Shown here: in pieces, positions 36,640 through 47,154 of the stretch
Layout of the letters: each line of letters opens with the position of its first letter
Numbering within the stretch: position 1 is the stretch's first letter
Assembly: GCF_000315445.1 (NCBI RefSeq)
Contig: NZ_JH992957.1
Span: 169,047-233,046, forward strand
DNA: 64,000 nucleotides
Origin: Alloiococcus otitis ATCC 51267
Lineage (GTDB): Bacteria; Bacillota; Bacilli; Lactobacillales; Carnobacteriaceae_A
Direction of reading: 5' to 3'
Position numbers and translations under genes: made by a program
Notes under the pieces: model-generated
Told to the model about the DNA's origin: nothing
Database searches by the model: none
What the model saw: only the letters and a program-made list of their open reading frames with translations

Positions 36640-37623
36640 ATGGCTAGTAATCAATTGACCATGATCAAGGCGATTACCCAAGCCCTTGACCAAGAGATGG
36701 AACAAAATGACAAGATGATTATCTTTGGTGAAGACGTCGGTAAAAACGGCGGGGTCTTCCGGGCAACTCAAGGACTCTTTGACAAATATGGTGAAGACCG
36801 GGTTAACGATACTCCTCTTGCTGAATCTGGTATAGGGGGCATGGCTTTTGGTTTAGCCCTACAAGGCTTTACACCAGTTATGGAAATCCAATTCTTTGGT
36901 TTCGTGTTTGAGACCATGGATGAAATTTCTGGTCAAATTGCCCGCCAACGTTACCGTATGGGGGGAGACATTAACTTCCCAGTCACCATTCGTTCACCAT
37001 TTGGCGGAGGTGTCCACACGCCAGAAATGCACGCGGACTCTCTAGAAGGCTTGATGGCTCAGTCTCCTGGTTTGAAAGTCGTTATTCCATCCAACCCTTA
37101 TGACGCAAAAGGCCTTCTAACCGCAGCCTTACGCGACCCTGACCCAGTTGTTTTCCTCGAACACATGAAACTTTACCGGTCTTTCCGCCAAGAAGTGCCG
37201 GAAGAACAATATGAAATCGAACTTGGCAAGGCCAATGTAGCCAAAGAAGGAAGCGATGTGACAGTTGCCGCATATGGATACATGGTCCGCGAAGCCTTGA
37301 AGGCAGCTGAAGAATTAGAGAAAGAAGATATTTCGGTTGAAGTCATTGACTTGCGAACTGTTTCACCGGTAGATTACGAAACCATTACCGAGTCAATTGA
37401 AAAAACCAACCACTTTGTCTTTGTCCAAGAAGCCCAAAGACAAGCAGGAGTGGGCGGTCAAGTGATCGCAGAAGTTGCCTTGCGGTCAATCCTATCACTT
37501 GAAGCACCCCTCAAATATGTTTCTGCCCCAGATACCGTCTTCCCATTTGGCGAAATTGAAAATGAATGGTTGCCTGGTGCAGATGACATTATTGAAGCAG
37601 TGAAAGAATCCATTAACTTCTAA
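36640..37623 (+). CDS. pdhB: Pyruvate dehydrogenase E1 beta subunit
   Basis: Partner of PdhA, 327 aa, usual length. Contains [18 protein letters not shown] near the N-terminus and the TPP-stabilising region with the conserved glutamate in [11 protein letters not shown]. The C-terminal transketolase domain (about 200-320) binds E2. RBS AAGGAGAG. A 120-bp gap with a small hairpin follows before pdhC. Confidence 0.96.
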   Translation: MASNQLTMIKAITQALDQEMEQNDKMIIFGEDVGKNGGVFRATQGLFDKYGEDRVNDTPLAESGIGGMAFGLALQGFTPVMEIQFFGFVFETMDEISGQIARQRYRMGGDINFPVTIRSPFGGGVHTPEMHADSLEGLMAQSPGLKVVIPSNPYDAKGLLTAALRDPDPVVFLEHMKLYRSFRQEVPEEQYEIELGKANVAKEGSDVTVAAYGYMVREALKAAEELEKEDISVEVIDLRTVSPVDYETITESIEKTNHFVFVQEAQRQAGVGGQVIAEVALRSILSLEAPLKYVSAPDTVFPFGEIENEWLPGADDIIEAVKESINF

Positions 37624-37656
37624 GCAAGTTAGATGATTTATGTCAAGCAGTGAGTC

Positions 37657-37688
37657 GGAATGGTTTCCTCATTGGCAAGGGCCATTCC
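37657..37688 (+). repeat. Intercistronic hairpin between pdhB and pdhC
   Basis: GGAATGG (37657-37663) and CCATTCC (37682-37688). No T tract, so more likely a processing or stability element than a terminator. Confidence 0.4.
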
Positions 37689-37743
37689 CTCTTTGCTTGA
37701 GACCACATCCAATCACACACGTTTAAAAGGAGAGCGATCAAAT

Positions 37744-39024
37744 ATGGCATTCACATTTAAACTACCTGACGTCGGCGAAGGGATGGCTGAAGGTGAAATT
37801 GTCAGCTGGTTAGTCGAAAAAGGGGATACCGTTGAAGAAGGTGACTCGGTAGCTGAAGTCCAAAACGATAAGTCAGTGGAAGAGTTGGCATCACCAGTTG
37901 ACGGGACTATCCAAGAATTTATCGTTGAAGCTGGAACTTTAGTCGGAGTTGGTGACCCTATCCTTAAAATTGACGATGGGTCAGAAGACGATGAGGAAGA
38001 AGAAAGCAGTCAAGACCAGGCAGACCAAGACAGCCAAGAAAAAGAGGAAGATCAAGAAGCCAGTCAGCCCGCTGCTAGTGGTGGGGTAGTTGAAAAAGCT
38101 GACCCTAACAAGCAAGTCCTAGCCATGCCATCTGTTCGACAATATGCTAGAGACAAAGACGTCGACATCAGCCAAGTCCAAGCAACTGGTAAGGGTGGAC
38201 GGGTCACTCGAGAAGATATAGACAACTTTGACGGCTCTGCTAGCCCACAAGCCCAAGATCAAACAGGTCAAGGGCAAACCATTAGCCAAGAAGTCAAAGC
38301 TTACTCTTCACCATTTGAAGACCAAGAAACTCGCGAACCAATGTCCATGACACGCCGGGCAATCGCAAATGGTATGTCTTACAGTTCCAATACCATCCCA
38401 TCCTTCGCCCTCTTTGACCAAGCCGATGCGACAAAACTCATTGCCCACCGTAGTCGGTTTAAAGAAGAGGCTGCCGAACAAGGGGTAAAATTGACCTACT
38501 TGCCTTATATTGTTAAGGCCTTGGTATCAACCTTGAAAAAATATCCCGTATTAAATACATCTTTAGATGACACTACAGATGAAATTATTCACAAAAACTA
38601 TTATAATATAGGTATAGCCACCGATACCCCAAGTGGATTATTCGTTCCGGTTATTCGAGATGCAGATAAAAAATCAATGTATGAAATTGCTGACGAAATT
38701 GAGGAGAAATCTGAAAAAGCTAAGGCTGGCAAATTAAGTTCAGATGACATGTCCGGTGGCTCAATCTCAGTTACCAACATTGGTTCCGTTAACGGTGGTT
38801 TCTTCACACCAGTCATCAACCACCCCGAAACTGCTATCTTAGGAATTGGCCGAATTAAGAAAAAACCGGTAGTCGATGAAAATGATGAATTGGCAGTTGC
38901 CCCTGTTCAAGAATTGTCATTGATCATTGACCACCGCGTGATCGATGGGGCTGATGGACAAAGAGCCCTAAACCACTTGAAACGTGTCATTGAAGATCCT
39001 GACCTATTACTCATGGAAGGATAG
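37744..39024 (+). CDS. pdhC: Dihydrolipoamide acetyltransferase (E2)
   Basis: 426 aa. One N-terminal lipoyl domain with lipoyl Lys43 (QNDKSVEE), an acidic Gln/Glu/Asp-rich linker (about 80-115), an E1/E3-binding domain (about 120-160; [14 protein letters not shown]), a second linker and the acetyltransferase domain ending with [11 protein letters not shown] (His397, Asp401). The start at 37744 follows AAAGGAGAG and gives a protein beginning directly with the lipoyl domain. Confidence 0.95.
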   Translation: MAFTFKLPDVGEGMAEGEIVSWLVEKGDTVEEGDSVAEVQNDKSVEELASPVDGTIQEFIVEAGTLVGVGDPILKIDDGSEDDEEEESSQDQADQDSQEKEEDQEASQPAASGGVVEKADPNKQVLAMPSVRQYARDKDVDISQVQATGKGGRVTREDIDNFDGSASPQAQDQTGQGQTISQEVKAYSSPFEDQETREPMSMTRRAIANGMSYSSNTIPSFALFDQADATKLIAHRSRFKEEAAEQGVKLTYLPYIVKALVSTLKKYPVLNTSLDDTTDEIIHKNYYNIGIATDTPSGLFVPVIRDADKKSMYEIADEIEEKSEKAKAGKLSSDDMSGGSISVTNIGSVNGGFFTPVINHPETAILGIGRIKKKPVVDENDELAVAPVQELSLIIDHRVIDGADGQRALNHLKRVIEDPDLLLMEG

Positions 39025-39111
39025 GGTCTTGTCAGCTGGCTTAGCAGGTTATCCAAACAGCTGTCTTTGTAAATCCAGACCAGACAAAAGGAAAGGACAA
39101 GGTGTTCATTA

Positions 39112-40524
39112 ATGGTTGTTGCAGACTTTACTGAAGAATTGGATACAGTAGTCATCGGGTCAGGACCCGGCGGTTACGTTGCAGCTATCCGGGCTGCCCA
39201 AGAAGGTCAAGATGTTACTGTCATCGAGCGAGAATTCATTGGCGGGGTGTGCTTAAACGTCGGATGTATCCCATCTAAAGCCCTCATCAATGCTGGCCAC
39301 AAATACCACGATGCGGTTGATTCTAAAGACTTAGGTATTACAACTGGAGACGTTGAGATTGACTTTACCAAGACTCAAAAATGGAAAGACAACCGAGTCG
39401 TTAAACGCTTGACCAAGGGTGTTGAAGGATTACTCAAGAAAAATGGTGTCAATATCATCATGGGCGAAGCTTATATCAATGGCCCTAACAAGTTAAGTGT
39501 TTCGACTGAAGATGGTAAACAATCTTACAGCTTCAACAACTTGATTGTCGCAACAGGATCTTCCCCAATTGAAATTCCTGGTTTCAGCTTCAAATCTGAC
39601 CGGGTATTGGACTCAACTGGTGCTTTAAACTTGGAAGAAATTCCAGAAAAACTAGTAGTTGTTGGTGGGGGTTACATTGGCTGTGAATTAGCTGGTGCTT
39701 ATGCCAACTTTGGTACTGAAGTGACTATCTTAGAAGGTGCAGACACCATTCTTGGCGGTTTTGACAAAGACATGGTTAAAATTGTCGAACGCGACTTCAA
39801 GAAAAACAAGGGCGTTGATGTCGTGACTAAAGCTAAAGCAAAATCAGCTGAAGAAACAGATTCAGGTGTCAAAGTCACTTACGAAGCCAAAGACGAAGAA
39901 AAAACCATCGAAGCTGACTATGTTCTTGTCACAGTTGGCCGTACCCCTAACACTGATGAACTTGGCTTAGAAGCTGCAGGCGTTGAATTGGACGACCGCA
40001 ACCTAGTCAAAGTAGACAAACAAGGCCGAACTAGTGTAGACTCCATTTGGGCTATTGGGGACATTGTGGCAGGTGCTGCTCTTGCCCACAAGGCTTCTTA
40101 TGAAGCAAAAGTTGCTGCTGAAGCTATCTCAGGCAAAAAAGTCGAAGTGGACTACAAGGCAATGCCTGCTGTTGCCTTTACAGACCCTGAAGTTGCTATT
40201 GCTGGTTACTCTGAGCAAGAAGCCAAAGATGCTGGCCTAGACGTTAAAGCAACTAAATTCCCAATCGGTGGGAACGGTCGTGCCCTATCTCTCAATGCGA
40301 CTGATGGCTTCATCCGCTTGATCACCACCAAAGAAGACAACGTCATCGTTGGTGGCCAAGTAGCAAGTGTTGGGGCTTCAGACATCATTGCGGAAATTGC
40401 CTTGGCAATTGAATCTGGCATGAACTTAGAAGATATTACCCTTACTGTTCACGCCCACCCAACCCTTCCTGAAGCTGTCATGGATACTGCTGAAGCAGCC
40501 CTAGACCAAGCAATCCACATCTAA
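39112..40524 (+). CDS. pdhD: Dihydrolipoamide dehydrogenase (E3)
   Basis: FAD/NAD flavoprotein that reoxidises the lipoyl groups. It is 470 aa. FAD motif [10 protein letters not shown] (17-26), redox disulfide CLNVGC (Cys47, Cys52), NAD motif [10 protein letters not shown], and the C-terminal HAHPTLPEA with the active-site His-Glu. Last gene of the pdh operon. Confidence 0.97.
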   Translation: MVVADFTEELDTVVIGSGPGGYVAAIRAAQEGQDVTVIEREFIGGVCLNVGCIPSKALINAGHKYHDAVDSKDLGITTGDVEIDFTKTQKWKDNRVVKRLTKGVEGLLKKNGVNIIMGEAYINGPNKLSVSTEDGKQSYSFNNLIVATGSSPIEIPGFSFKSDRVLDSTGALNLEEIPEKLVVVGGGYIGCELAGAYANFGTEVTILEGADTILGGFDKDMVKIVERDFKKNKGVDVVTKAKAKSAEETDSGVKVTYEAKDEEKTIEADYVLVTVGRTPNTDELGLEAAGVELDDRNLVKVDKQGRTSVDSIWAIGDIVAGAALAHKASYEAKVAAEAISGKKVEVDYKAMPAVAFTDPEVAIAGYSEQEAKDAGLDVKATKFPIGGNGRALSLNATDGFIRLITTKEDNVIVGGQVASVGASDIIAEIALAIESGMNLEDITLTVHAHPTLPEAVMDTAEAALDQAIHI

Positions 40525-40547
40525 GTTTTGACTGAAGATAGGAATCG

Positions 40548-40579
40548 AAAACCACTGGGTTTAACCCAGTGGTTTTTTT
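40548..40579 (+). terminator. Terminator of the pdh operon
   Basis: AAACCACTGGGT and ACCCAGTGGTTT form a nearly loopless strong stem followed by a T tract. Confidence 0.93.
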
Positions 40580-40680
40580 ACATTCATGTGAGTTTAGATG
40601 ACAAGTTTTTTTCTAAAGGATAGCTGTGGTAAAATTGCTAGTAAATAGGCTGTATAGAGTTTCTAGAGAGGTGGTCAATT

Positions 40681-41463
40681 GTGACAAATTTAAATAAAGT
40701 ACATGATCTGGCGACTGCTTGGGTCAAAGAGGCAGGAAGTCAAATCGCTAGTCAATTGAACCAGGATTTGTCGGTGGAGACGAAAACGGGCCCCAATGAC
40801 CTGGTGACCAACTTAGATGTCCAAACCGAAAAATTCTTGACCGGGAAGATCAGGGCAAACTTCCCCAACCATAGGATTGTAAGTGAGGAAGGTTTTGGCG
40901 ACAAGCTGAGTGACTTAAAGGGGCCAGTTTGGTTTGTTGACCCTATTGACGGGACTTTAAACTTTGTCAAGCAGAGGGAAAATTTCTGCATCATGTTAGC
41001 TTTTTATGAAGACGGGGTGGGGCAATTGGCTTACATCTATGACTTAGTGGGGGACCGCTTTTATCATGTCATCAAGGGCCAGGGTGCCTACTGCAATGAC
41101 AATCCTATTACAGGGCTTTTAGACCGAAGACTGGACCAAGGACTTTTGGCCTTTAATTCTAAGATCTTGATCGACTCTTCTCGGACCAAACTCCAAGGTC
41201 TGCTCGACCAGACCCTAGGCTTAAGGCTCTATGGGTCAGCTGGCATGGAGGCCATGGAAGTTCTCATGAGCCGGACGGTAGCCTATATTGCCTCTCACTT
41301 GAAGCCATGGGATTATGCTCCAGCAGCTGTATTTATGGCTGAAATGGGGGGCAAGCTAAGTGACTTCCAAGGCCAAGATCCAGATTTTCTAACGGAAAGT
41401 GAGATTATCATCGCCAACAAGCTGGCTCACCAAGAAATACTGGACCACTTGCATCAAAAATAA
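40681..41463 (+). CDS. Inositol monophosphatase family protein
   Basis: Mg-dependent, Li-sensitive-type phosphatase family, 260 aa. Metal-binding motifs: SEEGFG (Glu69, Glu70), DPIDGT (Asp87, Asp90) and WDYAPAAVFM (about 209). The substrate could be inositol phosphate, a sugar phosphate, or 3'-phosphoadenosine phosphate; motifs do not decide. It starts with GTG after AGAGAGGTGG. It is preceded by an extended -10 TGG-TAAAAT (40627-40635) and lies alone between pdh and typA. Confidence 0.88.
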   Translation: MTNLNKVHDLATAWVKEAGSQIASQLNQDLSVETKTGPNDLVTNLDVQTEKFLTGKIRANFPNHRIVSEEGFGDKLSDLKGPVWFVDPIDGTLNFVKQRENFCIMLAFYEDGVGQLAYIYDLVGDRFYHVIKGQGAYCNDNPITGLLDRRLDQGLLAFNSKILIDSSRTKLQGLLDQTLGLRLYGSAGMEAMEVLMSRTVAYIASHLKPWDYAPAAVFMAEMGGKLSDFQGQDPDFLTESEIIIANKLAHQEILDHLHQK

Positions 41464-41465
41464 TT

Positions 41466-41494
41466 TTGCAGTCCTTTGACCTAACTGATATAAT
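41466..41494 (+). promoter_or_regulatory. Promoter of typA
   Basis: TTGCAG (41466-41471), 17 bp, TATAAT (41489-41494). Confidence 0.75.
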
Positions 41495-41564
41495 ATTCTT
41501 GCTGTTTTATGACAGGTTAACAAGTAGTAGAAAGACATTGCCAAGATAAGTTGGAGGAAATTGT

Positions 41565-43394
41565 GTGAAAAAACGAGATGATATTAGAAATATAGCCATT
41601 ATTGCCCACGTTGACCATGGTAAAACGACCCTGGTTAACCAACTCTTGGAACAATCCGACACCCTAGATAGCCATACTGAAATTGGTGAACGGGCCATGG
41701 ATTCCGATGACATTGAAAAAGAACGCGGAATTACCATTCTAGCAAAGAATACGGCGGTCCAGTACGGGGACACCTTGATCAATATTTTGGATACCCCAGG
41801 CCACGCCGATTTTGGTGGCGAGGTAGAACGGATTATGAAAATGGTCGACGGGGTTATATTGATTGTAGATGCCTATGAAGGGACCATGCCCCAGACCCGG
41901 TTTGTTTTGAAAAAGGCTTTGGAACAAGACCTGCAACCCATTGTGGTGGTGAATAAAATTGACAAACCAACGGCTCAACCGGAAAAAGTGGTTGATGAAG
42001 TCTTAGACCTCTTGATTGAACTGGAAGCAGATGAAGACCAATTGGAATTTCCAGTGGTCTATGCTTCTGCCTTAAATGGGACTTCCTCTTTTTCAGACCA
42101 AGCTGGAGACCAAGAGGAGACCATGGACCCTATTTTCCAAACCATTCTCGACAAGATTCCAGCTCCAATCGACAACAGTGAAGAGCCTTTGCAATTTCAG
42201 GTTTCTCTATTGGACTATAATGACTACGTTGGTCGGATTGGGATTGGCCGGGTCTTTCGGGGAACCATCAGTGTTGGGGACAATGTTAGCTTGTCCAAGT
42301 TAGATGGGTCGGTCAAAAACTTCCGGGTGACCAAGCTTTTTGGCTACTTTGGCTTGGAAAGACGGGAGATCCAGTCTGCCAAGGCCGGCGACTTGATTGC
42401 CGTCTCTGGCTTTGAAGATATCTTCGTTGGCGAAACAGTTACCCCAACTGACCAAGTAGACCCCCTCCCAGTCCTCCATATTGACGAACCTACCTTACAG
42501 ATGACCTTCCTAGCCAATAATTCGCCTTTCGCTGGTCGGGAAGGCAAGTGGGTGACCTCCTCCAAAATTGAAGAGCGGCTTTTTACCCAGCTCCAAACCG
42601 ATGTTTCTTTAAGAGTTGACCAAACCGATTCGCCGGATGTCTGGAAGGTTTCTGGACGAGGGGAACTCCACTTGTCCGTTTTAATCGAGAATATGCGACG
42701 GGAAGGTTATGAACTCCAGGTCTCCAAGCCTGAGGTCATTACTAAAGAAATTGACGGGGTTAAGTGTGAACCCTTTGAACGGGTCCAAATTGACTCGCCT
42801 GAAGAGTACATGGGCAACATCATTGAAGCCCTAGGACAACGCAAGGGCGAGATGCTCGACATGGTACACACGGGCAATGGCCAAGTCCGGATTGTCTTCC
42901 AAGTGCCGGCCCGGGGATTAATTGGCTTTAGTAATGAATTTATGTCTATGACCCATGGCTACGGCATCTTAAACCACAGTTTTGATGAATATGCCCCAAT
43001 GGTCGAAGGCAATACCGGCGAACGTAAAAACGGGGCCCTGGTTTCCATGGAAAACGGCCAGGCGACCACCTACAGTATCATGAACCTTGAAGACCGGGGG
43101 ACCATTTTTGTTGAACCGGGGACGGAAGTTTATGCGGGTATGATCGTTGGGATGAATAACCGGGACAATGACCTGACCGTCAATATTATCAAGGAAAAAC
43201 AAAAAACCAATGTTCGGTCAGCTACCAAAGACCAAACTAGTGTTATTAAACGACCGAAGATTATGTCCCTAGAAGAATCTTTAGAATTTATTACTGACGA
43301 TGAATATGTGGAAGTAACTCCCGAATCCATCCGGCTCCGCAAGAAGATCTTGGACAAAAATACTCGAGAAAAAGCGAACAAGCGCAAGGGTTAG
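41565..43394 (+). CDS. typA: Translational GTPase TypA/BipA
   Basis: Ribosome-binding GTPase involved in ribosome assembly and stress tolerance. It is 609 aa. G1 AHVDHGKT (14-21), switch I with RGITI, G3 DTPGHADFGGE, G4 NKID. Domains II, III and V follow, and the specific C-terminal domain ends in a basic tail. GTG start with TTGGAGGAA five bases upstream. Confidence 0.97.
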   Translation: MKKRDDIRNIAIIAHVDHGKTTLVNQLLEQSDTLDSHTEIGERAMDSDDIEKERGITILAKNTAVQYGDTLINILDTPGHADFGGEVERIMKMVDGVILIVDAYEGTMPQTRFVLKKALEQDLQPIVVVNKIDKPTAQPEKVVDEVLDLLIELEADEDQLEFPVVYASALNGTSSFSDQAGDQEETMDPIFQTILDKIPAPIDNSEEPLQFQVSLLDYNDYVGRIGIGRVFRGTISVGDNVSLSKLDGSVKNFRVTKLFGYFGLERREIQSAKAGDLIAVSGFEDIFVGETVTPTDQVDPLPVLHIDEPTLQMTFLANNSPFAGREGKWVTSSKIEERLFTQLQTDVSLRVDQTDSPDVWKVSGRGELHLSVLIENMRREGYELQVSKPEVITKEIDGVKCEPFERVQIDSPEEYMGNIIEALGQRKGEMLDMVHTGNGQVRIVFQVPARGLIGFSNEFMSMTHGYGILNHSFDEYAPMVEGNTGERKNGALVSMENGQATTYSIMNLEDRGTIFVEPGTEVYAGMIVGMNNRDNDLTVNIIKEKQKTNVRSATKDQTSVIKRPKIMSLEESLEFITDDEYVEVTPESIRLRKKILDKNTREKANKRKG

Positions 43395-43396
43395 AC

Positions 43397-43424
43397 TTGT
43401 CCCGAGGACTCGATATGGTATAAT
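43397..43424 (+). promoter_or_regulatory. Promoter of ylaN
   Basis: TTGTCC (43397-43402), 16 bp, TATAAT (43419-43424) with an upstream TGG, an extended -10. It starts three bases after the typA stop. Confidence 0.7.
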
Positions 43425-43457
43425 GATTTCAAAGAGTAAAAAAGGAGGGCATGTGGT

Positions 43458-43727
43458 GTGGATAGTGTAAAAGTGCAATATACAAAGGATATTTTAATGG
43501 AAGATGCCAACCGCATTTCCAAATTAATCGAGAACCAGCGTCATTTGTGTGTTTCATGTCCAGCATTTGAAGAAGTGATCGATACACAATTGTTTGGCTT
43601 TTCTAAAAAAATTGAATTCGCCGTTCAAATGGATCTACTCCCAGAAGAAGACGGGCACCAAATGATGGCTGACTTGGAAAAACATTTAAATGATGTCTAC
43701 AACCATGCCGTTGACCAAGACGAGTAA
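43458..43727 (+). CDS. ylaN: YlaN family protein (UPF0358)
   Basis: 89-aa helical protein with the family segment NQRHLCVSCPAFEEVIDTQLFGFSKK. In S. aureus and B. subtilis YlaN binds Fe(II) and relieves repression by Fur, which links it to iron homeostasis. It starts with GTG, eight bases after AAAGGAGGG. Own promoter and terminator. Confidence 0.92.
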   Translation: MDSVKVQYTKDILMEDANRISKLIENQRHLCVSCPAFEEVIDTQLFGFSKKIEFAVQMDLLPEEDGHQMMADLEKHLNDVYNHAVDQDE

Positions 43728-43741
43728 ACACAAGTTAAGAG

Positions 43742-43767
43742 AGCCCTCATGAACAGAGGGCTTTTTA
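43742..43767 (+). terminator. Terminator of ylaN
   Basis: AGCCCTC and GAGGGCT with a seven-base loop, followed by TTTTATTAT. Confidence 0.88.
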
Positions 43768-43803
43768 TTATATTAGAAGTGGGCTGGAGAGGAGTTTGGC
43801 GAC

Positions 43804-44124
43804 ATGGACAATATAGAAAGAAAGCGCCAGGGAATTATTGTATGGCTGTACACGCCCAAGTATTTAAACCAATTAAGTCAGTATGGGACCTTGCATTATG
43901 TTTCCAAGAAGATGAAGTATGCCCTCTTGTACGTGGAGAAGAAGAAGCTAGATAAGGTGAAGTCCCAACTCATTAAACTGCACTTTGTTAGAAGTATCGA
44001 AGACTGCCACTACCAGGACTTGACAGCAGACTATAGTGGCTTGTTGGAGGAGTTAGACCAAGAGGCCAAGGCCAAAAATGAGGAAGATAGTGGACTGAAG
44101 TTGTTCTCACAATTAGATTATTGA
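43804..44124 (+). CDS. ylbG: YlbG family protein (DUF2129)
   Basis: 106-aa protein with RQGIIVWLYTPKYLNQLSQYG and YALLYVEKKK typical of DUF2129. Function unknown. The order ylbG-rsmD-coaD is the common Firmicutes arrangement. RBS AGAGGAG nine bases upstream. The C-terminal 25 residues are acidic and poorly conserved. Confidence 0.9.
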   Translation: MDNIERKRQGIIVWLYTPKYLNQLSQYGTLHYVSKKMKYALLYVEKKKLDKVKSQLIKLHFVRSIEDCHYQDLTADYSGLLEELDQEAKAKNEEDSGLKLFSQLDY

Positions 44125-44133
44125 GGTGGATGT

Positions 44134-44688
44134 ATGCGAATTATTGCTGGAAAATATGGTGGACGGCCACTCAAGGCTGAGGTAAGTGAAGAGACCCGGC
44201 CGACCAGTGACCAAATTAAGGAATCGGTTTTTAACCTGATCGGCCCTTATTTTGAAGGAGGCTTAGTCTTAGACCTATATGCAGGGACCGGGGCCCTTGG
44301 CATTGAGGCAGTCTCTCGTGGCATGGATAAAGCCTACCTGGTTGATGCTGACGCTAAGGCAGTCAAATCAATTCAAAAAAATATCACCATTACCAAGGAA
44401 GAAGACAAGTTTTATCCGTATCGTTCGCCAGCAGCCAAGGCTTTAATGACCTTTAAGCACAAGCAATTGGCCTTTGACCTCATTTTCCTAGACCCTCCCT
44501 ACCAAGACGACCAAATCATTGGCGATATCGAGGAAATGGTCAAGCAAGAAATGGTTAAGCCTGGTGCCTTGATTGTCTGTGAGACCAAGTATGACTCCCA
44601 AATGCCAGAGACCATTCGAGATTTAACTATTTACAAGCAAAGAAAGTATGGGACCACCCTTATCACTATTTATGAAAGGAAAGCTTAA
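44134..44688 (+). CDS. rsmD: 16S rRNA (guanine966-N2)-methyltransferase
   Basis: SAM-dependent methyltransferase, 184 aa. N-terminal RIIAGKYGGRPL, SAM motif VLDLYAGTGALGIEA (about 47-61) and catalytic DPPY (about 127-130). Its base composition is like the rest of the core region, in contrast to coaD, whose ATG follows the stop codon directly. Confidence 0.95.
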   Translation: MRIIAGKYGGRPLKAEVSEETRPTSDQIKESVFNLIGPYFEGGLVLDLYAGTGALGIEAVSRGMDKAYLVDADAKAVKSIQKNITITKEEDKFYPYRSPAAKALMTFKHKQLAFDLIFLDPPYQDDQIIGDIEEMVKQEMVKPGALIVCETKYDSQMPETIRDLTIYKQRKYGTTLITIYERKA

Positions 44689-45171
44689 ATGAATCGCGCA
44701 ATCTATGCAGGCAGTTTTGATCCGATTACTAAGGGGCATATGGATATTATCAAGCGAGCGTCAAAAATATTTGATGAAATAATAGTTGCAGTAGCTAATA
44801 ATACTTCAAAAAACAGTATGTTAGATCTTGACACTAAGTTAGTATTAATTAATCAGTCAGTACGAGGTCACAAACTAGAAAATGTATATGCAACTAAATT
44901 AGAAACTGGTTTAATTGTAGATTTCGCTAGAGAAAAAGATGCTAAAATCCTCATAAGAGGTCTTAGATCTGTTAAAGACTTTGACTATGAGTCTTCTATT
45001 GAGGATTTGAACAAGGTTCAAGATCCTAACATTGAAACAGTCTATTTATTATCATCAGCTAGACATCGTTCAATAAGTTCTACAGTAGTTAGAGAAATTA
45101 TTCAATTTGAAGGACAAATTGAACAATTAGTACCTAAGCCAGTTGTAGATTACTTTCAAAAGAATAAATAA
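44689..45171 (+). CDS. coaD: Phosphopantetheine adenylyltransferase (mosaic gene)
   Basis: Fourth step of coenzyme A synthesis. It is 160 aa, normal. Nucleotidyltransferase motif GSFDPITKGH (8-17), ISSTxVR-type end (SISSTVVRE). It appears functional. The first 72 bases match the composition of the upstream genes (the line 44701-44760 has 26 G+C of 60), whereas the next line has 14 of 60 and many ATA, AGA and TTA codons. The switch comes just after the conserved GH motif, which suggests recombination inside the gene. Confidence 0.93.
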   Translation: MNRAIYAGSFDPITKGHMDIIKRASKIFDEIIVAVANNTSKNSMLDLDTKLVLINQSVRGHKLENVYATKLETGLIVDFAREKDAKILIRGLRSVKDFDYESSIEDLNKVQDPNIETVYLLSSARHRSISSTVVREIIQFEGQIEQLVPKPVVDYFQKNK

Positions 45172-45409
45172 TAATAATTGGAATTAATGCTCGCCATACT
45201 AGTGTGAAATAGTTTGGTAATTTTAATTCCATTATATTAATCTCTTTAAACCATGATGTAAATTATCACAATATAAGACGGTTTTCCTTCACTTTTTTAG
45301 ATTTATAGTTAGTAGTGAACAAAAGAGCTAGTACTTCTTTGTTTTTGGGAGGCTTATATTATCTTTTTAGATTTTTGGAACTTTATTTTTATTTGAGTTA
45401 GCTCATTAA

Positions 45410-45455
45410 AAAGGCCAGATCGAACATTATTAATCCAATGTTTGATCTGGCTTTT
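45410..45455 (+). terminator. Hairpin in the coaD-oppA gap
   Basis: AGGCCAGATCGAACATT and AATGTTTGATCTGGCTTTT form a long stem with one mismatch. The remainder of this 408-bp gap (45,172-45,579) is AT-rich; I see an extended -10 TGC-TATATT at 45542-45550 for oppA and no gene. Confidence 0.8.
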
Positions 45456-45579
45456 AGTATTATCTTTAACTTTATTATTACATTTCAATACGTTAATTTT
45501 ACAATTTCAGCTGTTTGATTTACCTTACGTTAAAAATCATATGCTATATTGAATTAGTCAAATATAGGAGGTATGAAAA

Positions 45580-47154
45580 ATGAAAGAAAACTTGAAAACT
45601 TTATTGTTAGTCACGGTGCTTCTTAGTACATATGGATGTAGTAATAATTCAGATCAATCACAAGATCAACAAGCCGATCAGACTCAAGACGAACAAACTG
45701 AGCAAACTGAAGACCAACAAGCTGATCAATCCCAAGAACAGCAAATAGTAAAAATATCAAATTCTTCAGAAATCGATTCACTAGACAATCATAGATCTGA
45801 AGCAACTGAAACAGGAAAAATGTTAGACCAAATACATGACGGTTTAGTTGATTATGATACTGCCGGTGATATAATACCAGCTTTAGCTGAAAGCTGGGAA
45901 ATTTCTGAAGATGGTTTGACTTACACTTTCCATTTAGTAGAAAATGCAACTTTTCATAATGATGATCCTGTTACTGCCCAAGACGTTGTAGCCTCTTATA
46001 GCCCATTGGCAGGTTTAGATGGCGAAGAACCATTAAGTTCAAAATGGGAAGTAGTTGAAAGTGTAACAGCAGTAGATGATTTTACTGTGGAAATAGTTTT
46101 AGAAAGTCCTGATTCTGGATTCTTAGCTCGAACTACTTCAGGTATTCGTCCTGAAGGATATGAAGATCAGGCTAATCATCCAATTGGTGCCGGTCCATTT
46201 AAGTTTGTTGAATGGAATCAAGGAGAAAAATTGGTTATGGAAAAATTTGACGGGTACTACGATCAAGAAAATATGCCTTCTATAGACGGGGTCGAATGGT
46301 ACTTAATGGAAGACTCTTCAACTGCTATGTTAGCCTTACAAACCGGAGAAATTGATATTACTAATGTTTCTTTAGAAGAAAAAGAAACGCTAGGTGAAGA
46401 ATACAACTATATTGAAGGTCCAATGAACATGGTGACAGTTTTTGGTCTAAACCATGAATTTGAACCTTTTTCTGACGAGAGAGTTCGTCAAGCTATGAAT
46501 CATGCCATAAATAAACAAGAGTTAATAGACATTGTTTTCCAAGGAGAAGCTACTGAATTAGGCTCCATGTTTTCACCAGTTATGGAGTTGTACTATCAAG
46601 AAGGTCTTCAAGATAAATGGCTATATGATCAAGATAAAGCCAAAGATTTATTGGCCGAAGCCGGTTATGAAGATTTAGAATTCACATTGAAGGCTCCTAG
46701 TCATGCTCAAATGTATGCAGATATGGCTCAAGTAATTGCAGATCAACTAGGTCAAGTAGGTGTGACAGTGAATATTGAAATGATAGAATGGTCTACCTGG
46801 TTAGAAGATGTTTATACCGATTTTAATCATGAAGCTACAATAATTGGTTTGACAGGGAAAATTGATCCATATGATGTTCTAATTCGCTTTGTAGATGGCT
46901 ATCACAGAAACTTCATAAATTATAATAATGATAACTATAATCAAGCTATGGAAGATGCTGTACAAGAGATTGATGATGATAAGCGTATTGATCACTACAA
47001 AGAAGCTCAAACTTTGCTAGCTGATGATGCTGCTTCAGTATTTTTGGCAGACCCATATCGTATTACTGCTACAAAATCACACATTGAAGGGTTAGAAATG
47101 TATCCCGATGAAAAATTAAACCTTGAAGATATTGAATTCGTTAATACTCAATAA
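45580..47154 (+). CDS. oppA: Oligopeptide-type ABC transporter substrate-binding lipoprotein
   Basis: 524-aa SBP family 5 protein. Signal peptide 1-19 with lipidated Cys20 (STYGC, a weak lipobox), then a Gln/Asp/Glu-rich linker (21-55) and the binding domain (LAESWEISEDGLTYTFHL near 105). Substrate may be a peptide, nickel chelate or other; motifs do not decide. The ATG at 45580 has AGGAGG eight bases upstream. Start of a low-GC block with oppB, C, D, F and a phosphoesterase. Confidence 0.88.
   Translation: MKENLKTLLLVTVLLSTYGCSNNSDQSQDQQADQTQDEQTEQTEDQQADQSQEQQIVKISNSSEIDSLDNHRSEATETGKMLDQIHDGLVDYDTAGDIIPALAESWEISEDGLTYTFHLVENATFHNDDPVTAQDVVASYSPLAGLDGEEPLSSKWEVVESVTAVDDFTVEIVLESPDSGFLARTTSGIRPEGYEDQANHPIGAGPFKFVEWNQGEKLVMEKFDGYYDQENMPSIDGVEWYLMEDSSTAMLALQTGEIDITNVSLEEKETLGEEYNYIEGPMNMVTVFGLNHEFEPFSDERVRQAMNHAINKQELIDIVFQGEATELGSMFSPVMELYYQEGLQDKWLYDQDKAKDLLAEAGYEDLEFTLKAPSHAQMYADMAQVIADQLGQVGVTVNIEMIEWSTWLEDVYTDFNHEATIIGLTGKIDPYDVLIRFVDGYHRNFINYNNDNYNQAMEDAVQEIDDDKRIDHYKEAQTLLADDAASVFLADPYRITATKSHIEGLEMYPDEKLNLEDIEFVNTQ

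Noticed and set aside
45172-45579. A possible small gene in the coaD-oppA gap
   Set aside because: All six frames are short and broken; only a hairpin and a -10 element are supported.
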